From Streptomyces sp. 840.1 (GTDB lineage Bacteria > Actinomycetota > Actinomycetes > Streptomycetales > Streptomycetaceae): DNA of 64,000 bases. Made by a program: the position numbers and the translations under genes. Positions 1 to 9,923 of this stretch are shown here, one piece after another; position 1 is the stretch's first letter; each line of letters opens with the position of its first letter. Under the pieces are notes generated by a model. It was not told the origin of the DNA, made no database searches, and was given only the letters and a program-made list of their open reading frames with translations. The stretch is from positions 4,779,001-4,843,000 of the forward strand of contig NZ_RJUU01000001.1 in NCBI RefSeq assembly GCF_003751445.1, in the 5' to 3' direction.

Positions 1-256
1 CTTCCCCGCCGCACAGGCAGGCGGCCCCGGCTATCTGAAGGCGCTGCGCGGACCGTTCCCGGACCTGCCGTTCGTCCCGGTCGGCGGGGTGGACGCCGAA
101 GCGGCCCGCGACTACCTCGCCCGGGGCGCCACCGCCGTGGGCGTCGGCTCCCCGCTGATCGGCGACGCGGCCGACGGCGGCAGCACCGACGCGCTGCGCG
201 CGCGCACCCGCGCCTTCCTCGACGCGGTCCGCCTCGCGCCGGACGCCGGACGGTGA
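1..256 (+). CDS. KDPG/KDG aldolase, C-terminal part (5' end outside window)
   Basis: This is the last 84 codons of a class I 2-keto-3-deoxy-6-phosphogluconate / 4-hydroxy-2-oxoglutarate aldolase, open from the window edge to a TGA. The visible piece carries the family's phosphate-binding end, with '[15 protein letters not shown]' followed by '[12 protein letters not shown]'. It cleaves 2-keto-3-deoxy-(6-phospho)sugar acids to pyruvate plus an aldehyde. The stop overlaps the GTG of the lactonase gene (GTGA) and a PfkB kinase follows, so aldolase, lactonase and kinase form one translationally coupled sugar-acid operon. The active-site lysine is not visible because the N-terminus is missing, so KDPG and KDPGal cannot be told apart. 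Confidence 0.85.
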   Translation, partial: FPAAQAGGPGYLKALRGPFPDLPFVPVGGVDAEAARDYLARGATAVGVGSPLIGDAADGGSTDALRARTRAFLDAVRLAPDAGR

Positions 257-1110
257 GCGCCGCCGAACCGGCCGCCCTCTGGCCCGACCGGCTCGGGCTC
301 GGTGAGGGCATCCGGGCGGTCGAAGGCCGCATCGTCCTCGTCGACATCCTGGCCGGCCGGCTGCTGACCGGCCCCGCCGACCGCACCGCACCGCTCACCC
401 AGCTGGCCCGGCTCGCTGAACCGCTCGGCGCGGTCGCCCCCGTGCACGCCCGCCCCGGCCACTGGATCGCCGCCGCCGGCACGGGCATCTGCCTGATCGC
501 CCCGGACGGCTCCGCCGAGTGGACGGCCCGCCCCGAGGAGGGGGCGGCGCACGCGATGCGGATGAACGACGCCACCGCCGATCCGCACGGCCGGTTCTGG
601 GCCTACGACGCGGTGGAGGGCGCCGGCTCCCTCTACCGCGTCGGCCACGACGGCACGGTCGACCGGGTGCTGGACGGGCTCACCGTGCCCAACGGCCCGG
701 CGTTCACCGCGGACGGCTGCGCGATGTACCTCGCGGACAGCGCGAAGGGCGTCATCCGCCGCTACCCCGTCGACCCGGACAGCGGGCTGCCGGGCGCGCC
801 GGAGACCTTCGCCAGGTTCGACGGGGGCAGCCCGGACGGGATGGCGGTCGACGCCGAGGGAGGCCTGTGGACCGCGGTCTGGGGCACCGGAACCGTCCAC
901 CGGCTGCGCCCCGACGGCGCCCCCGACCGGCAGATCCGGCTCCCCGCCACACAGCCCGCCGGAGTCTGCCTCGACGGAGACACCCTGTACGTCACCAGCG
1001 CCCGGCACGGTCTCGCCGAGCCCGGCCCGCTGGACGGCGCGGTGTTCTCCGTACGGGTCGACGTCCCGGGCCTGCCCACCGCCGCCTACCGGCAGGAGAG
1101 CCCCGCATGA
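253..1110 (+). CDS. SMP-30/gluconolactonase family protein
   Basis: This 285-aa protein belongs to the SMP-30/gluconolactonase/LRE beta-propeller family, whose members hydrolyse aldonolactones to aldonic acids using a divalent metal. The family signatures are in order: an acidic N-terminal '[10 protein letters not shown]', '[13 protein letters not shown]', 'VPNGPAF' with the metal-binding Asn, and '[14 protein letters not shown]' with the catalytic Asp. The length is normal and no signal peptide is present, so it acts in the cytoplasm. The GTG start overlaps the aldolase stop, and its own stop overlaps the kinase ATG (ATGA). The context points to opening a sugar lactone upstream of 2-keto-3-deoxy-acid formation; the actual sugar is not shown by the sequence. 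Confidence 0.88.
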   Translation: MSAAEPAALWPDRLGLGEGIRAVEGRIVLVDILAGRLLTGPADRTAPLTQLARLAEPLGAVAPVHARPGHWIAAAGTGICLIAPDGSAEWTARPEEGAAHAMRMNDATADPHGRFWAYDAVEGAGSLYRVGHDGTVDRVLDGLTVPNGPAFTADGCAMYLADSAKGVIRRYPVDPDSGLPGAPETFARFDGGSPDGMAVDAEGGLWTAVWGTGTVHRLRPDGAPDRQIRLPATQPAGVCLDGDTLYVTSARHGLAEPGPLDGAVFSVRVDVPGLPTAAYRQESPA

Positions 1111-2120
1111 GCGCCGTGTCCCGTACCTGGGCCGGACAGCCCGCCCGCTCCCCGGTGGCCTGCGTCGGGGAGACGATGGCCGCGCTGGTCCCGGACCCCG
1201 TCACCCCGCTGGAGGGCGCCGAGCGGCTGGGCGTGCGCATCGCGGGCGCCGAGTCCAACGTGGCCGTCTACCTCGCCGACCACGCGGTGCCCGCCCGCTG
1301 GGTCTCCGCGCTGGGCGACGACCCCTTCGGCCGCCGGATCCGCGCCGAGGTGGCCTCGGCCGGGGTGGACGTCAGCGGGGTGCGCACCGACCCGCACCGC
1401 CCGACCGGACTCCTGGTCAAGGACCCGGGCACCGAGGCGACCCGGGTCCACTACTACCGCGGCGGCTCGGCGGCCGCCGCCCTGACCGAGGACGTGCTGG
1501 ACGACGACGCGGTGCGCACCGCCGGGCTCGTCCACCTCAGCGGCATCACCCCGGCGCTCTCCCCGGGCTGCCGGCAGCTGGTCGCCGCGCTGCTGGAGGT
1601 CCCCGCCGCGCAGCGGCCCCGCCCGGTCAGCTTCGACGTCAACCACAGGCCCGCCCTGTGGCCGGACGGCACGGCGCCCGGGGTGCTGCTCGGCTTCGCC
1701 CGGCAGGCGGACATCACCTTCGTCGGCCTCGACGAGGCGCAGGCCCTGTGGGGTGCCGGGCTGACCGACGCGGCGGCCGTACGCGAACTGCTGCCCCAGC
1801 CGCGCGTCCTGGTGGTCAAGGACGGCGGGCGGGCCGCCACCGCCTTCGAGGGCGACCGCGCGCACACCGTGCCCGCGCCCAGGGTCGCGGTGGTCGAACC
1901 GGTGGGCGCGGGTGACGCGTTCGCCGCCGGGTTCCTCGCCGGGCTGCTGCGCGGCGAGGACACCGTGCGGGCGCTGCGCCTCGGCCACCTCACCGCCGGC
2001 GCCGCGCTGCGGGTCACCGGCGACCACGGTCCGCTGCCGGACCGGGCCCGGCTTGCCGCGCTGCTGGACGCGGGGGAGGAGGAATGGGCGGCGGGCCGGC
2101 TCCCGTACACGACGCCGTAA
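1107..2120 (+). CDS. PfkB-family 2-keto-3-deoxygluconate kinase-like sugar kinase
   Basis: This 337-aa ribokinase/PfkB-family kinase probably phosphorylates 2-keto-3-deoxygluconate (KDG) or a related keto-sugar acid with ATP. The N-terminal 'GAESNVAVYLA' substrate-side motif and the C-terminal 'PVGAGDAFAAGFLAGLL' signature are intact; the catalytic-base Asp of GAGD is about residue 270. The ATG at 1107 was chosen because it overlaps the upstream stop in ATGA, although the frame stays open further upstream. With the aldolase and lactonase it completes a lactone to acid to KDG to KDPG to pyruvate route. It is the last gene of its operon. KDG specificity is inferred from context; fructokinase or ribokinase activity is possible but less likely. 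Confidence 0.85.
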   Translation: MSAVSRTWAGQPARSPVACVGETMAALVPDPVTPLEGAERLGVRIAGAESNVAVYLADHAVPARWVSALGDDPFGRRIRAEVASAGVDVSGVRTDPHRPTGLLVKDPGTEATRVHYYRGGSAAAALTEDVLDDDAVRTAGLVHLSGITPALSPGCRQLVAALLEVPAAQRPRPVSFDVNHRPALWPDGTAPGVLLGFARQADITFVGLDEAQALWGAGLTDAAAVRELLPQPRVLVVKDGGRAATAFEGDRAHTVPAPRVAVVEPVGAGDAFAAGFLAGLLRGEDTVRALRLGHLTAGAALRVTGDHGPLPDRARLAALLDAGEEEWAAGRLPYTTP

Positions 2121-2346
2121 TCCGCACGTTGCCATCTCTTTACAAGCGCCCGGCAATCGATCTTTAATGAGGCACACGGCGCAGCCGGTACCGGACGGTC
2201 CCTCAAAACCCCGGTCCCCACCTGCGGATCGCCGTGCCACAGCTTCATCGTCCGGCAGCCGTCGGCCCCCCACCGGGCCGGCCGGCGCCGGCGGGCCGAC
2301 GGGCCACCCCCCTTCCCTCTTGACCTCAGGGCCTGCCCCTGAAGTC

Positions 2347-2360
2347 TGACAACGTTGTCA
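2347..2360. promoter_or_regulatory. LacI-type operator upstream of the GH2 gene
   Basis: TGACAACGTTGTCA is a perfect 14-bp palindrome centred on CG, the form typical of LacI-family operators of Streptomyces glycoside-hydrolase genes. It sits 41 bp before the chosen GTG start of the GH2 gene. No LacI gene lies beside it; the nearest, at 26.5 kb, has its own different operator. The rest of the 281-bp gap (2121-2401) shows no gene, only GC-rich sequence. Confidence 0.6.
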
Positions 2361-2401
2361 TCCTCGTGCTTTTCTCCTTTTCCCTCAGCCAGGAGGCCGG
2401 A

Positions 2402-5400
2402 GTGCCGGAACAACCCGCTGACACACCGCTGGACAGTGACCTCAGGTCGGCAGCGGACAACGACGGACCGGGCGGGAGCGGTCCCGCCGGGCCGGGAGGC
2501 AGCTCCCAGGTCTCCCGGCGCCGCTTCCTGGCCACCAACACCACGCTGCTGGCCGCCTTCGGCATCAGCGCCGCGCTGCCCGCCGGCCTCGCCGCCGCCG
2601 ACGGCAAGGGCAGGCCCGGTGCGGCGGCGGCCGAACTCGCCGCCGCCCGCCCGGTCAAGGTCTCCTCCACCGCGTACGCGGCCACCCCGGCGGAGTTCGC
2701 CGTGGACGGGCTCGCCGTGCCCGGGGTCCGGGGGACCGGCTGGCGGGCCGGGCCGGGCGACCCGCAGTGGATCGCCGTGGACCTCCAGGGCCGGTGCACC
2801 GTGGAGTCGGTGGAGCTGGTCTTCGAGGCCGCCGTCTCCGACCCGCCCTTCGTCCCCGGCACGGGCGGCAACCCCCGTGACGGCACGGACGGGAGCGAGA
2901 TCCTGTCCAGCTGCGCGGTCGCGTTCACCCTTGAGGTGTCCGAGGACGAGCGGAAGTGGACCACCGTGCACCGGGCCGCCGACGGCCGGGGCGGCGCCAT
3001 GACCGTCACGCTGGACAAGCCCGCCACCGCCCGCTGGGTCCGGCTGACCGTCACCAGGCGCTCCAACGACAACCCCGTCGGCCTCAACGGCTTCCGCGTC
3101 CACGGCCGCGCCTCGGCCGGGCGGCCCGCCGCCGAGAGCTGGACCGACTGGTCGATGCCCCGCACCCCCGCGCCCGCCCTGGCTGTCGCGGCCGACGGCA
3201 CCGTGCCGCTCGAATCGGGCTGGGCGCTGACCATGGACGACTTCGCGCCCGCCGACGACGGCAAGGTGGTCTCCGGCTCCGGTGTGGACACCGCCCGCTG
3301 GCTCCCGGCCACCGTCCCCGGCACCGTCCTGGCCTCCCTCGTCGAGCAGGGCCACCTGCCCGACCCGGTGACCGGCCTCAACAACCTCAAGGTCCCCGAG
3401 GCGCTGTCCCGGCACTCCTGGTGGTACCGCAGGGCGTTCCGGCTGCCGCGCGGCCTGGACACCGGACGCGGCCGCCGCGTCCGGCTGGAGTTCGACGGCA
3501 TCAACCACGCCGCGCAGATCTGGCTGAACGGCACCCGGATCGGCACGATGAGCCGCCCCTTCGCCCGCGACTCCTTCGACGTCACCGACGCGCTCCACAA
3601 GGACGGCCGCCAGGACAACGTCCTGGCCGTGCGGATCAGCCCGATGCCGCTGCCGGGCAGCCCTGCGGACAAGGGCCCCGGCGGTGAGTCCTGGCTCGAC
3701 GCCGGCGCCACCATGATGATGCGCAACGGGCCGACCTACCTCTCCGTCTCCGGCTGGGACTGGATGCCGCCGGTCCGCGACCGGGCTGCCGGCATCTGGA
3801 ACCACGTGCGGCTGCGCTCCACCGGCACCGCGCTGCTGGGCGACCCGCAGATCACCACCACGCTGCCCGGCCTGCCCGCGCTCGACGTCGCCGAGGTCAC
3901 CCTCACCGTCCCGGTCAGCAATACCGGCTCCGACACGAAGCGGGTCACCGTGCGCGCCGCGTTCGGGGACGTCCGGGTCGCGAAGACCGTGACCGTGCCC
4001 GCCGGGAAGAGCGTCGACGCGGTGCTCGCCCCGAAGGAGTTCCCGGCCCTGCGGGTGCGCCGGCCGAAGCTCTGGTGGCCCAACGGCTACGGCAGGCCCG
4101 ACCTGTACGACCTCGCGCTGAAGGCCGAGACCGGCGGCACGGTGACCGACCGGCGCGGGCTGCGCTTCGGCATCAGGGAGTTCGGCTACAGCTACGGCAT
4201 GCCGGTCGACTTCGCGGGCGGCCACGGCAGCCAGAGTGTCGAGTTCGAGGCGCGCCGGGCCCGTTACGTACGGCTGGTCGGCACCGAGCGCGCGACCGAC
4301 TGGGGCATGTCCCTGTGGTCCATGTCGGTGTACGGCGACGCCGACCCGGACAAGGACCTGGCCAGGGGAGCGAAGGCCGAGGCCTCCACGTCCGACGGCA
4401 CCGGCCCCGCCTCCGCGGTTTTCGACGGCGACCGCACGACCCGCTGGTCCTCCGAGTTCGCCGACGGCGAGTGGATCCAGGCCGACCTCGGCTCGGACCT
4501 CTCGGTGAACAAGGTGGTGCTCGACTGGGAGAGCGCGTACGCCAGGAAGTTCGTCATCCAGGTCTCGGCGGACGGCAAGGAGTGGACCGACGCCAAGAGC
4601 GTCGAGCAGCCGCCGGTGCGCCAGCTCCAGATCACCGTCAACGGCACCCGGGTGTTCTGCCGGGGCGGGAACTGGGGCTACGACGAACTGCTGCGCCGCG
4701 CCCTGGACGGCCGCACCGAGGACACCGTCCGGATGCACCGTGACATGAACTTCACGATGATCCGCAACTGGGTGGGCAGCAGCAACCGCGAGGAGTTCTT
4801 CGCAGCCTGCGACGAGAACGGCCTGCTGGTCTGGAACGACTTCTGGAACGGCTGGTCGATGGACCCGCCGGACCACGCCGAGTACCTGCGCAACGCGCTG
4901 GACACCGTCCGCGCCTACCGTCACCACGCGTCCATCGTCGTGTGGTGCGGCTCCAACGAGGGCACCCCGCCCGCCGACATCGACACCGGCGTACGGGAAC
5001 TGGTGGCCGCCGAGGCACCCGGCATCCTCTACATGGGCAGCTCGGCGGACGGCGTGGTCAAGGGCCGTGGCCCGTACAACTGGGTGGACCCCGCCTCGTA
5101 CTTCCGTACCGGTGACTTCGGGTTCCACACCGAGATCGGCATGCCCGTCCTGCCCGTCGAGGAGTCGATGAAGAACCTCGTCGGCGACGAGCCGGCGTGG
5201 CCCGTCGGAGATGTGTGGGGCGCCCACGACTGGGCCCGCAAGGGCAACCAGCAGCCGCAGGGCTACCAGGCGGCGATCGAGGAGCGGCTCGGGACGGCGA
5301 CGGGTCTGGCCGACTTCACCCGCAAGGCGCAGCTGATCAACTACGAGAACGGCCGGGCGATGTTCGAGGCGTGGAACACGCGCCTGTGGGACAACGCCTC

Positions 5401-6133
5401 CGGGCTGCTGCTGTGGATGTCGCACCCCGCGTGGCACAGCACCGTCTGGCAGACGTACGACTACGACCTGGACGTCAACGGCTTCTACCACGGCGTCCGC
5501 AAGGGCACCGAGCCCGTGCACGTCCAGGTCAACCCCGTCGACTGGCGCACCGGCGCGGTCAACCACACCACCCGCGCCATCGAGCGGGCGACCGTCACCG
5601 CGACCCTGTACGACCTGCGGGGACAGCGCCTCGGCAAGCCGGCGCACAGCACTGTCGACCTCGCCCCGTCGGCCGCCGCGACCGGGGACACGGTGCCCTT
5701 CGGCGACTCGCTGCCCGCACTCCACCTGCTGCGGCTCGAACTCCGGGACGCGCACGGCGCCCTGCGCTCGCGCAACACCTACTGGCGCTACCGCGCCACC
5801 ACCGACCTGTCCGCACTCAACAAACTGGCCCGTACCCGGGTCACGGTGCGCTCGGTGTCGGACGTCTCCGGGAACGGCCGGGGTCCCGGCGGAAAGCTGA
5901 AGGCGGCCCTGCGCAACGACGGCGCCACCGTCGCCGCCATGGTGCGCCTCTCGCTGCGCGACCGGCGCACCGACGAGCGGGTGCTGCCGGCCTACTTCGA
6001 CGACAACTACCTCTGGCTGCTGCCCGGCGAGCAGCGCGAGGTCGAGGTGGAGTGGAGCCACGACACCAAGGGCCGGGCCAGGCCCCGGCTCGTGGTGGAG
6101 GGATACAACGTGTCGCGCTCGGTCAACGGGTAG
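2402..6133 (+). CDS. Tat-exported glycoside hydrolase family 2 exo-glycosidase with discoidin-like domains
   Basis: This is a 1243-aa secreted GH2 enzyme, closest in layout to exo-beta-glucosaminidase/beta-mannosidase types. A Tat signal with 'SRRRFLATNT' lies near residues 38-47. A first F5/8 (discoidin)-like domain covers about residues 85-240, the GH2 jelly roll about 270-480 ('SWWYRRAF', 'INHAAQIWLNG'), then the Ig-like part. A second discoidin-like segment (about 600-735) comes before the TIM barrel starting at 'VFCRGGNWGYDELLRR'. The predicted acid/base is Glu853 in 'WCGSNEG' and the nucleophile Glu911 in 'FHTEIGMP'. GTG 2402 was chosen because AGGAGG lies just upstream; an earlier in-frame GTG at 2366 lacks this. 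It is monocistronic and probably LacI-controlled. The substrate is not certain: chitosan oligomers, mannosides and glucuronides are all possible. Confidence 0.87.
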   Translation: MPEQPADTPLDSDLRSAADNDGPGGSGPAGPGGSSQVSRRRFLATNTTLLAAFGISAALPAGLAAADGKGRPGAAAAELAAARPVKVSSTAYAATPAEFAVDGLAVPGVRGTGWRAGPGDPQWIAVDLQGRCTVESVELVFEAAVSDPPFVPGTGGNPRDGTDGSEILSSCAVAFTLEVSEDERKWTTVHRAADGRGGAMTVTLDKPATARWVRLTVTRRSNDNPVGLNGFRVHGRASAGRPAAESWTDWSMPRTPAPALAVAADGTVPLESGWALTMDDFAPADDGKVVSGSGVDTARWLPATVPGTVLASLVEQGHLPDPVTGLNNLKVPEALSRHSWWYRRAFRLPRGLDTGRGRRVRLEFDGINHAAQIWLNGTRIGTMSRPFARDSFDVTDALHKDGRQDNVLAVRISPMPLPGSPADKGPGGESWLDAGATMMMRNGPTYLSVSGWDWMPPVRDRAAGIWNHVRLRSTGTALLGDPQITTTLPGLPALDVAEVTLTVPVSNTGSDTKRVTVRAAFGDVRVAKTVTVPAGKSVDAVLAPKEFPALRVRRPKLWWPNGYGRPDLYDLALKAETGGTVTDRRGLRFGIREFGYSYGMPVDFAGGHGSQSVEFEARRARYVRLVGTERATDWGMSLWSMSVYGDADPDKDLARGAKAEASTSDGTGPASAVFDGDRTTRWSSEFADGEWIQADLGSDLSVNKVVLDWESAYARKFVIQVSADGKEWTDAKSVEQPPVRQLQITVNGTRVFCRGGNWGYDELLRRALDGRTEDTVRMHRDMNFTMIRNWVGSSNREEFFAACDENGLLVWNDFWNGWSMDPPDHAEYLRNALDTVRAYRHHASIVVWCGSNEGTPPADIDTGVRELVAAEAPGILYMGSSADGVVKGRGPYNWVDPASYFRTGDFGFHTEIGMPVLPVEESMKNLVGDEPAWPVGDVWGAHDWARKGNQQPQGYQAAIEERLGTATGLADFTRKAQLINYENGRAMFEAWNTRLWDNASGLLLWMSHPAWHSTVWQTYDYDLDVNGFYHGVRKGTEPVHVQVNPVDWRTGAVNHTTRAIERATVTATLYDLRGQRLGKPAHSTVDLAPSAAATGDTVPFGDSLPALHLLRLELRDAHGALRSRNTYWRYRATTDLSALNKLARTRVTVRSVSDVSGNGRGPGGKLKAALRNDGATVAAMVRLSLRDRRTDERVLPAYFDDNYLWLLPGEQREVEVEWSHDTKGRARPRLVVEGYNVSRSVNG

Positions 6134-6180
6134 CGACCGCCCGCCGGTCCCGTGCGGGTCAGGCCGCACGGGACCGGAGA

Positions 6181-6225
6181 ACGGCCCGGTCCGCACCTCC
6201 GAGCTGGGGGTGCGGACCGGGCCGT
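6181..6225. terminator. Bidirectional hairpin terminator
   Basis: A perfect 17-bp stem (arms 6181-6197 and 6209-6225) with an 11-nt loop lies between the convergent GH2 and ctaA genes. Streptomyces intrinsic terminators are often strong GC hairpins without a long T tract. Confidence 0.85.
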
Positions 6226-6248
6226 TCGCGTTGTTGCGTCGGTGTGGC

Positions 6249-7259
6249 TCAGGCCGTCGCGGGCTCCGGCCGTTCGGCGGCCGGGCCGGGCACCTGTGCG
6301 ACGTCCACCGGCCGCTCGCGCTGCGACAGCAGGACGCGCACCACGCCGATCCACACCAGGCACGAGCCGAACATGTGCAGCCCGACCAGGATCTCCGGCG
6401 TGTCCGTGAAGTACTGGACGTACCCGATCACACCCTGCGCCATCAGGATCAGGAAGAGGTCGCGGGCGCGGTGCAGCGGTCCGACGGGCGCGTCGACGGC
6501 CTTCAGGACGAACCAGAGCGCGACGGTCAGCGCCACCACGACCCAGGCGAGATCGGCGTGCAGCTGCGCGATCGTCTTCCAGTCGATCGGGATGCGGTGG
6601 ACGTCGCTGGAGTCCCCGGCGTGCCGGCCGGCCCCGGTGACCACCGTGCCGACGGCGATCAGTAGCCCGGCCGCGACGACCAGCAGCCAGGTCAGCTGCG
6701 AGACGGCCTTGCCGACCAGCGGACGGGGCGCCGAGTCGCCCTCCCGGGTCCGCTGCCAGGTCAGCAGGGCGATCGTGAGGAGCGCGGTGGAGAGCAGGAA
6801 GTGCGCCGCGACGGTGTACGGGTTGAGGCCCACCAGCACGACGACGCCGCCCAGGACGGCGTTGCCCATGACCACCCAGAACTGCGCCCAGCCCAGCCGC
6901 GTGACGCTGCGGCGCCAGGGCTTCGCGGAGCGGGCGGCGATGATCGCCCACCCGACCGCCGCGCACAGGACGTACGTCAGCATCCGGTTGCCGAACTCGA
7001 TGGCGCCGTGGAAGCCCATCGCGCTCGTCGCCGTGAGGCTCTCGTCGGTGCACTTGGGCCAGGTGGGGCAGCCGAGACCGGAACCGGTCAGCCGCACCGC
7101 ACCGCCGGTGACGACGATGGCGACGGCCATCACGACGGCCGACATCGTGGCACGGCGCACCGTCCGGGGGGACGGCGTCCAGCGCTCGGCGATGTACTGA
7201 AGCGGGTTCCGCACGGCTTGAGCGACTTCGGCTCGGTTCAGCTTGGGCACGCGCACCAT
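6249..7259 (-). CDS. ctaA: Heme A synthase (CtaA/COX15)
   Basis: This 336-aa polytopic membrane protein oxidises the C8 methyl of heme O to give heme A for cytochrome aa3 oxidase. It has eight predicted transmembrane helices. The four heme-ligand histidines are visible in 'GFHGAIEFGNRM', 'VAAHFLLSTALL', 'LHADLAWVVVAL' and 'GLHMFGSCLVWIGV', and the extracytoplasmic Cys pair is in 'GLGCPTWPKC'. I placed the start at ATG 7259; a TTG at 7280 would add seven residues but has no better ribosome-binding site. It converges on the GH2 gene across a terminator and lies downstream of the ABC exporter genes on the same strand. Its placement near suf is common in Streptomyces. Confidence 0.95.
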   Translation of the reverse strand: MVRVPKLNRAEVAQAVRNPLQYIAERWTPSPRTVRRATMSAVVMAVAIVVTGGAVRLTGSGLGCPTWPKCTDESLTATSAMGFHGAIEFGNRMLTYVLCAAVGWAIIAARSAKPWRRSVTRLGWAQFWVVMGNAVLGGVVVLVGLNPYTVAAHFLLSTALLTIALLTWQRTREGDSAPRPLVGKAVSQLTWLLVVAAGLLIAVGTVVTGAGRHAGDSSDVHRIPIDWKTIAQLHADLAWVVVALTVALWFVLKAVDAPVGPLHRARDLFLILMAQGVIGYVQYFTDTPEILVGLHMFGSCLVWIGVVRVLLSQRERPVDVAQVPGPAAERPEPATA

Positions 7260-7334
7260 CGTAGGGGGCCGCTTGTGCAAGCTTTCACGAGGGGGACGAG
7301 TTGTCTCATACGCCTACGGAGCGCGCCCGCCGGC

Positions 7335-8098
7335 TCACTCCCAGCGGAAGAACCGCGCCGCCGCGCCGAGGCCCAGCACCGCCCAGACGGCCAGGATGCC
7401 GAGGTCGCCCCACGGCATCGCCGCGCCGTGCTGCAGGACGTCGCGCAGGCCGTCGGAGAGGGCCGCGATCGGCAGCAGCCCCAGCACCGACTGGACCGCG
7501 TCCGGGAACTTGTCGAGCGGCACGATGACCCCGCCGCCGACCAGCAGCAGCAGGAAGACCAGGTTGGCCGCCGCGAGGGTCGCCTCCGCCTTCAGCGTCC
7601 CGGCCATCAGCAGCCCGAGACCGGAGAACGCGGCGGTGCCGAGCACGAGCAGCAGCAGGACGGCGAACGGGTTGCCGTGCGGCGACCAGCCCAGCGCGAA
7701 GGCGATCACCGTCAGCAGCACCACCTGGAGCACCTCGGTGACCAGCACGGCCAGCGTCTTGGCGGTCATCAGCCCCCAGCGCGGGAGCGGGGAGGCGCCG
7801 AGCCGCTTGAGCACCCCGTAGCGCCGCTCGAAGCCGGTGGCGATGGCCTGGCCGGTGAAGGCGGTGGACATCACGGCGAGCGCGAGGATGCCGGGCGTGA
7901 GGAAGTCGACCGGCTCGCCCGAGCCGGTGTCCACGATGTCGACCGCGCTGAACAGCACGAGCAGCAGGGTCGGGATGACCACCGTCAGCAGCAGCTGCTC
8001 GCCGTTGCGCAGCAGCATCCGGGTCTCCAGCGCGGTCTGCGCGGCGATCATCCGGGGCAGCGGGGCGGCGCCCGGCCGGGGGGTGTACGTACCGGCGC

Positions 8099-8102
<4 letters not shown>
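7335..8102 (-). CDS. ABC-2 type transporter permease
   Basis: This 255-aa integral membrane permease has six hydrophobic segments, for example 'LLLTVVIPTLLLVLF', 'VVLLTVIAFALGW' and 'LLLLVLGTAAFSGLGLLMAG', as in the DrrB/ABC-2 export family. Its ATG overlaps the stop of the ATPase gene (ATGA), so the two subunits are translationally coupled and form one exporter. The longer open frame that extends upstream is an antisense-like shadow inside the ATPase gene. The exported substrate is not indicated; related pairs export drugs or lipids. The neighbouring suf operon is transcribed in the opposite direction. Confidence 0.9.
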
Positions 8103-9046
<944 letters not shown>

Positions 9047-9146
9047 GAGCGGTAAGTCTAGGCAGCCGCCCGCCGGGACCCCGTCGCGGGGCTTGATTAG
9101 GTAACCCTAAGTGATCGATTACACCCTTGATCGTTTCTGACCGTGG

Positions 9147-9176
9147 TTGTCAGGGCCGAGGGAATTACGCAACAAT
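9147..9176 (+). promoter_or_regulatory. Probable sufR promoter
   Basis: A TTGTCA -35 element (9147-9152) is followed after 18 bp by AACAAT (9171-9176). Initiation about seven bases later would fall on the GTG at 9183, giving a leaderless sufR message. The -10 match is weak, so this is a proposal. Confidence 0.5.
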
Positions 9177-9183
9177 GGCGTTG
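9170..9183. promoter_or_regulatory. SufR operator (CAAC-N6-GTTG)
   Basis: CAACAATGGCGTTG fits the CAAC-N6-GTTG palindrome that I recall being reported for Streptomyces SufR. It overlaps the proposed -10 and ends on the first base of the sufR GTG, so bound SufR would block both transcription and a leaderless start. This implies autorepression of the whole suf operon by the [4Fe-4S] form. Confidence 0.75.
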
Positions 9184-9923
9184 TGAAATACGTTGGCGAG
9201 GCTCCGCAGGAGGAACTCGCGACCGGTGAGCGTTCGACGCGCAACCGGATCGCGCGCTCCGTCCTGGACCACGGCCCGTCCACCGCCGCCGATCTCGCGA
9301 AGCGCCTGGGGCTCACCCAGGCCGCCGTCCGCCGCCAGCTCGACGCCCTCGTCTCCGACGATGTCGTCGAGGCCCGCGAGCAGCGGGTGTACGGGACGCG
9401 GACCCGTGGCCGCCCGGCCAAGGTGTTCGCCCTGACCGCCTGCGGCCGGGACGCCTTCGACCAGTCCTACGACCAGCTCGCGGCGGACGCCCTGCGCTGG
9501 ATCGCCGAGAGCGCGGGCGAGGAGGCGGTCATGGCGTTCGCCCGTGCCAGGGTGGCCGGCCAGTCCGCCGCCTACCGCGCGGCGATCGAGGCCGCCGACC
9601 CCGAAACCCGTACGGACGCGCTGGCCAAGGCCTTGTCCGCCGACGGGTACGCTGCTACGGCGCGCAGCGCGCCGGACCCGCAGCAGGGTGAGCAGTTGTG
9701 CCAGCACCACTGCCCGGTCGCACACGTCGCCGAGCAGTACCCGCAGCTGTGCGAGGCGGAGACGGAGATCTTCTCCAGCCTCCTGGGGACCCATGTGCAG
9801 CGTCTCGCCACGATCGCCCACGGCGACGGGGTGTGTACGACCTACATCCCGCGCAGCGCTCACACCACCCCGCAATCCACTGATTCAGCATCCACCAGCA
9901 AGTCCGGGAGGAACCCCGCATGA
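9183..9923 (+). CDS. sufR: Fe-S cluster-sensing suf repressor SufR
   Basis: This 246-aa ArsR/DeoR-like winged-helix regulator represses the suf operon when it carries a [4Fe-4S] cluster. The helix-turn-helix is around residues 30-70 ('[24 protein letters not shown]'). The cluster ligands are clear: Cys173, Cys177 and Cys190 form a CxxxC-x12-C motif in '[19 protein letters not shown]'. GTG 9183 was chosen because the operator and promoter end exactly there; a longer frame starts at 9147 inside the promoter. Its stop overlaps the sufB ATG (ATGA), so regulator and scaffold are translationally coupled. It is divergent from the ABC exporter. Confidence 0.93.
   Translation: MKYVGEAPQEELATGERSTRNRIARSVLDHGPSTAADLAKRLGLTQAAVRRQLDALVSDDVVEAREQRVYGTRTRGRPAKVFALTACGRDAFDQSYDQLAADALRWIAESAGEEAVMAFARARVAGQSAAYRAAIEAADPETRTDALAKALSADGYAATARSAPDPQQGEQLCQHHCPVAHVAEQYPQLCEAETEIFSSLLGTHVQRLATIAHGDGVCTTYIPRSAHTTPQSTDSASTSKSGRNPA

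Noticed and set aside
1454..6196. A 1580-codon open frame on the minus strand across the kinase and GH2 genes
   Set aside because: It is antisense to clear PfkB and GH2 genes, has no family motif, and shows low-complexity Val/Gly/Arg composition typical of GC-rich shadow frames.
9097..9110. TTAGG-TAAC-CCTAA inverted repeat as an iron box (DmdR/IdeR)
   Set aside because: Only half of the 19-bp iron-box consensus matches, and it lies outside the proposed sufR promoter. The SufR site explains regulation better.
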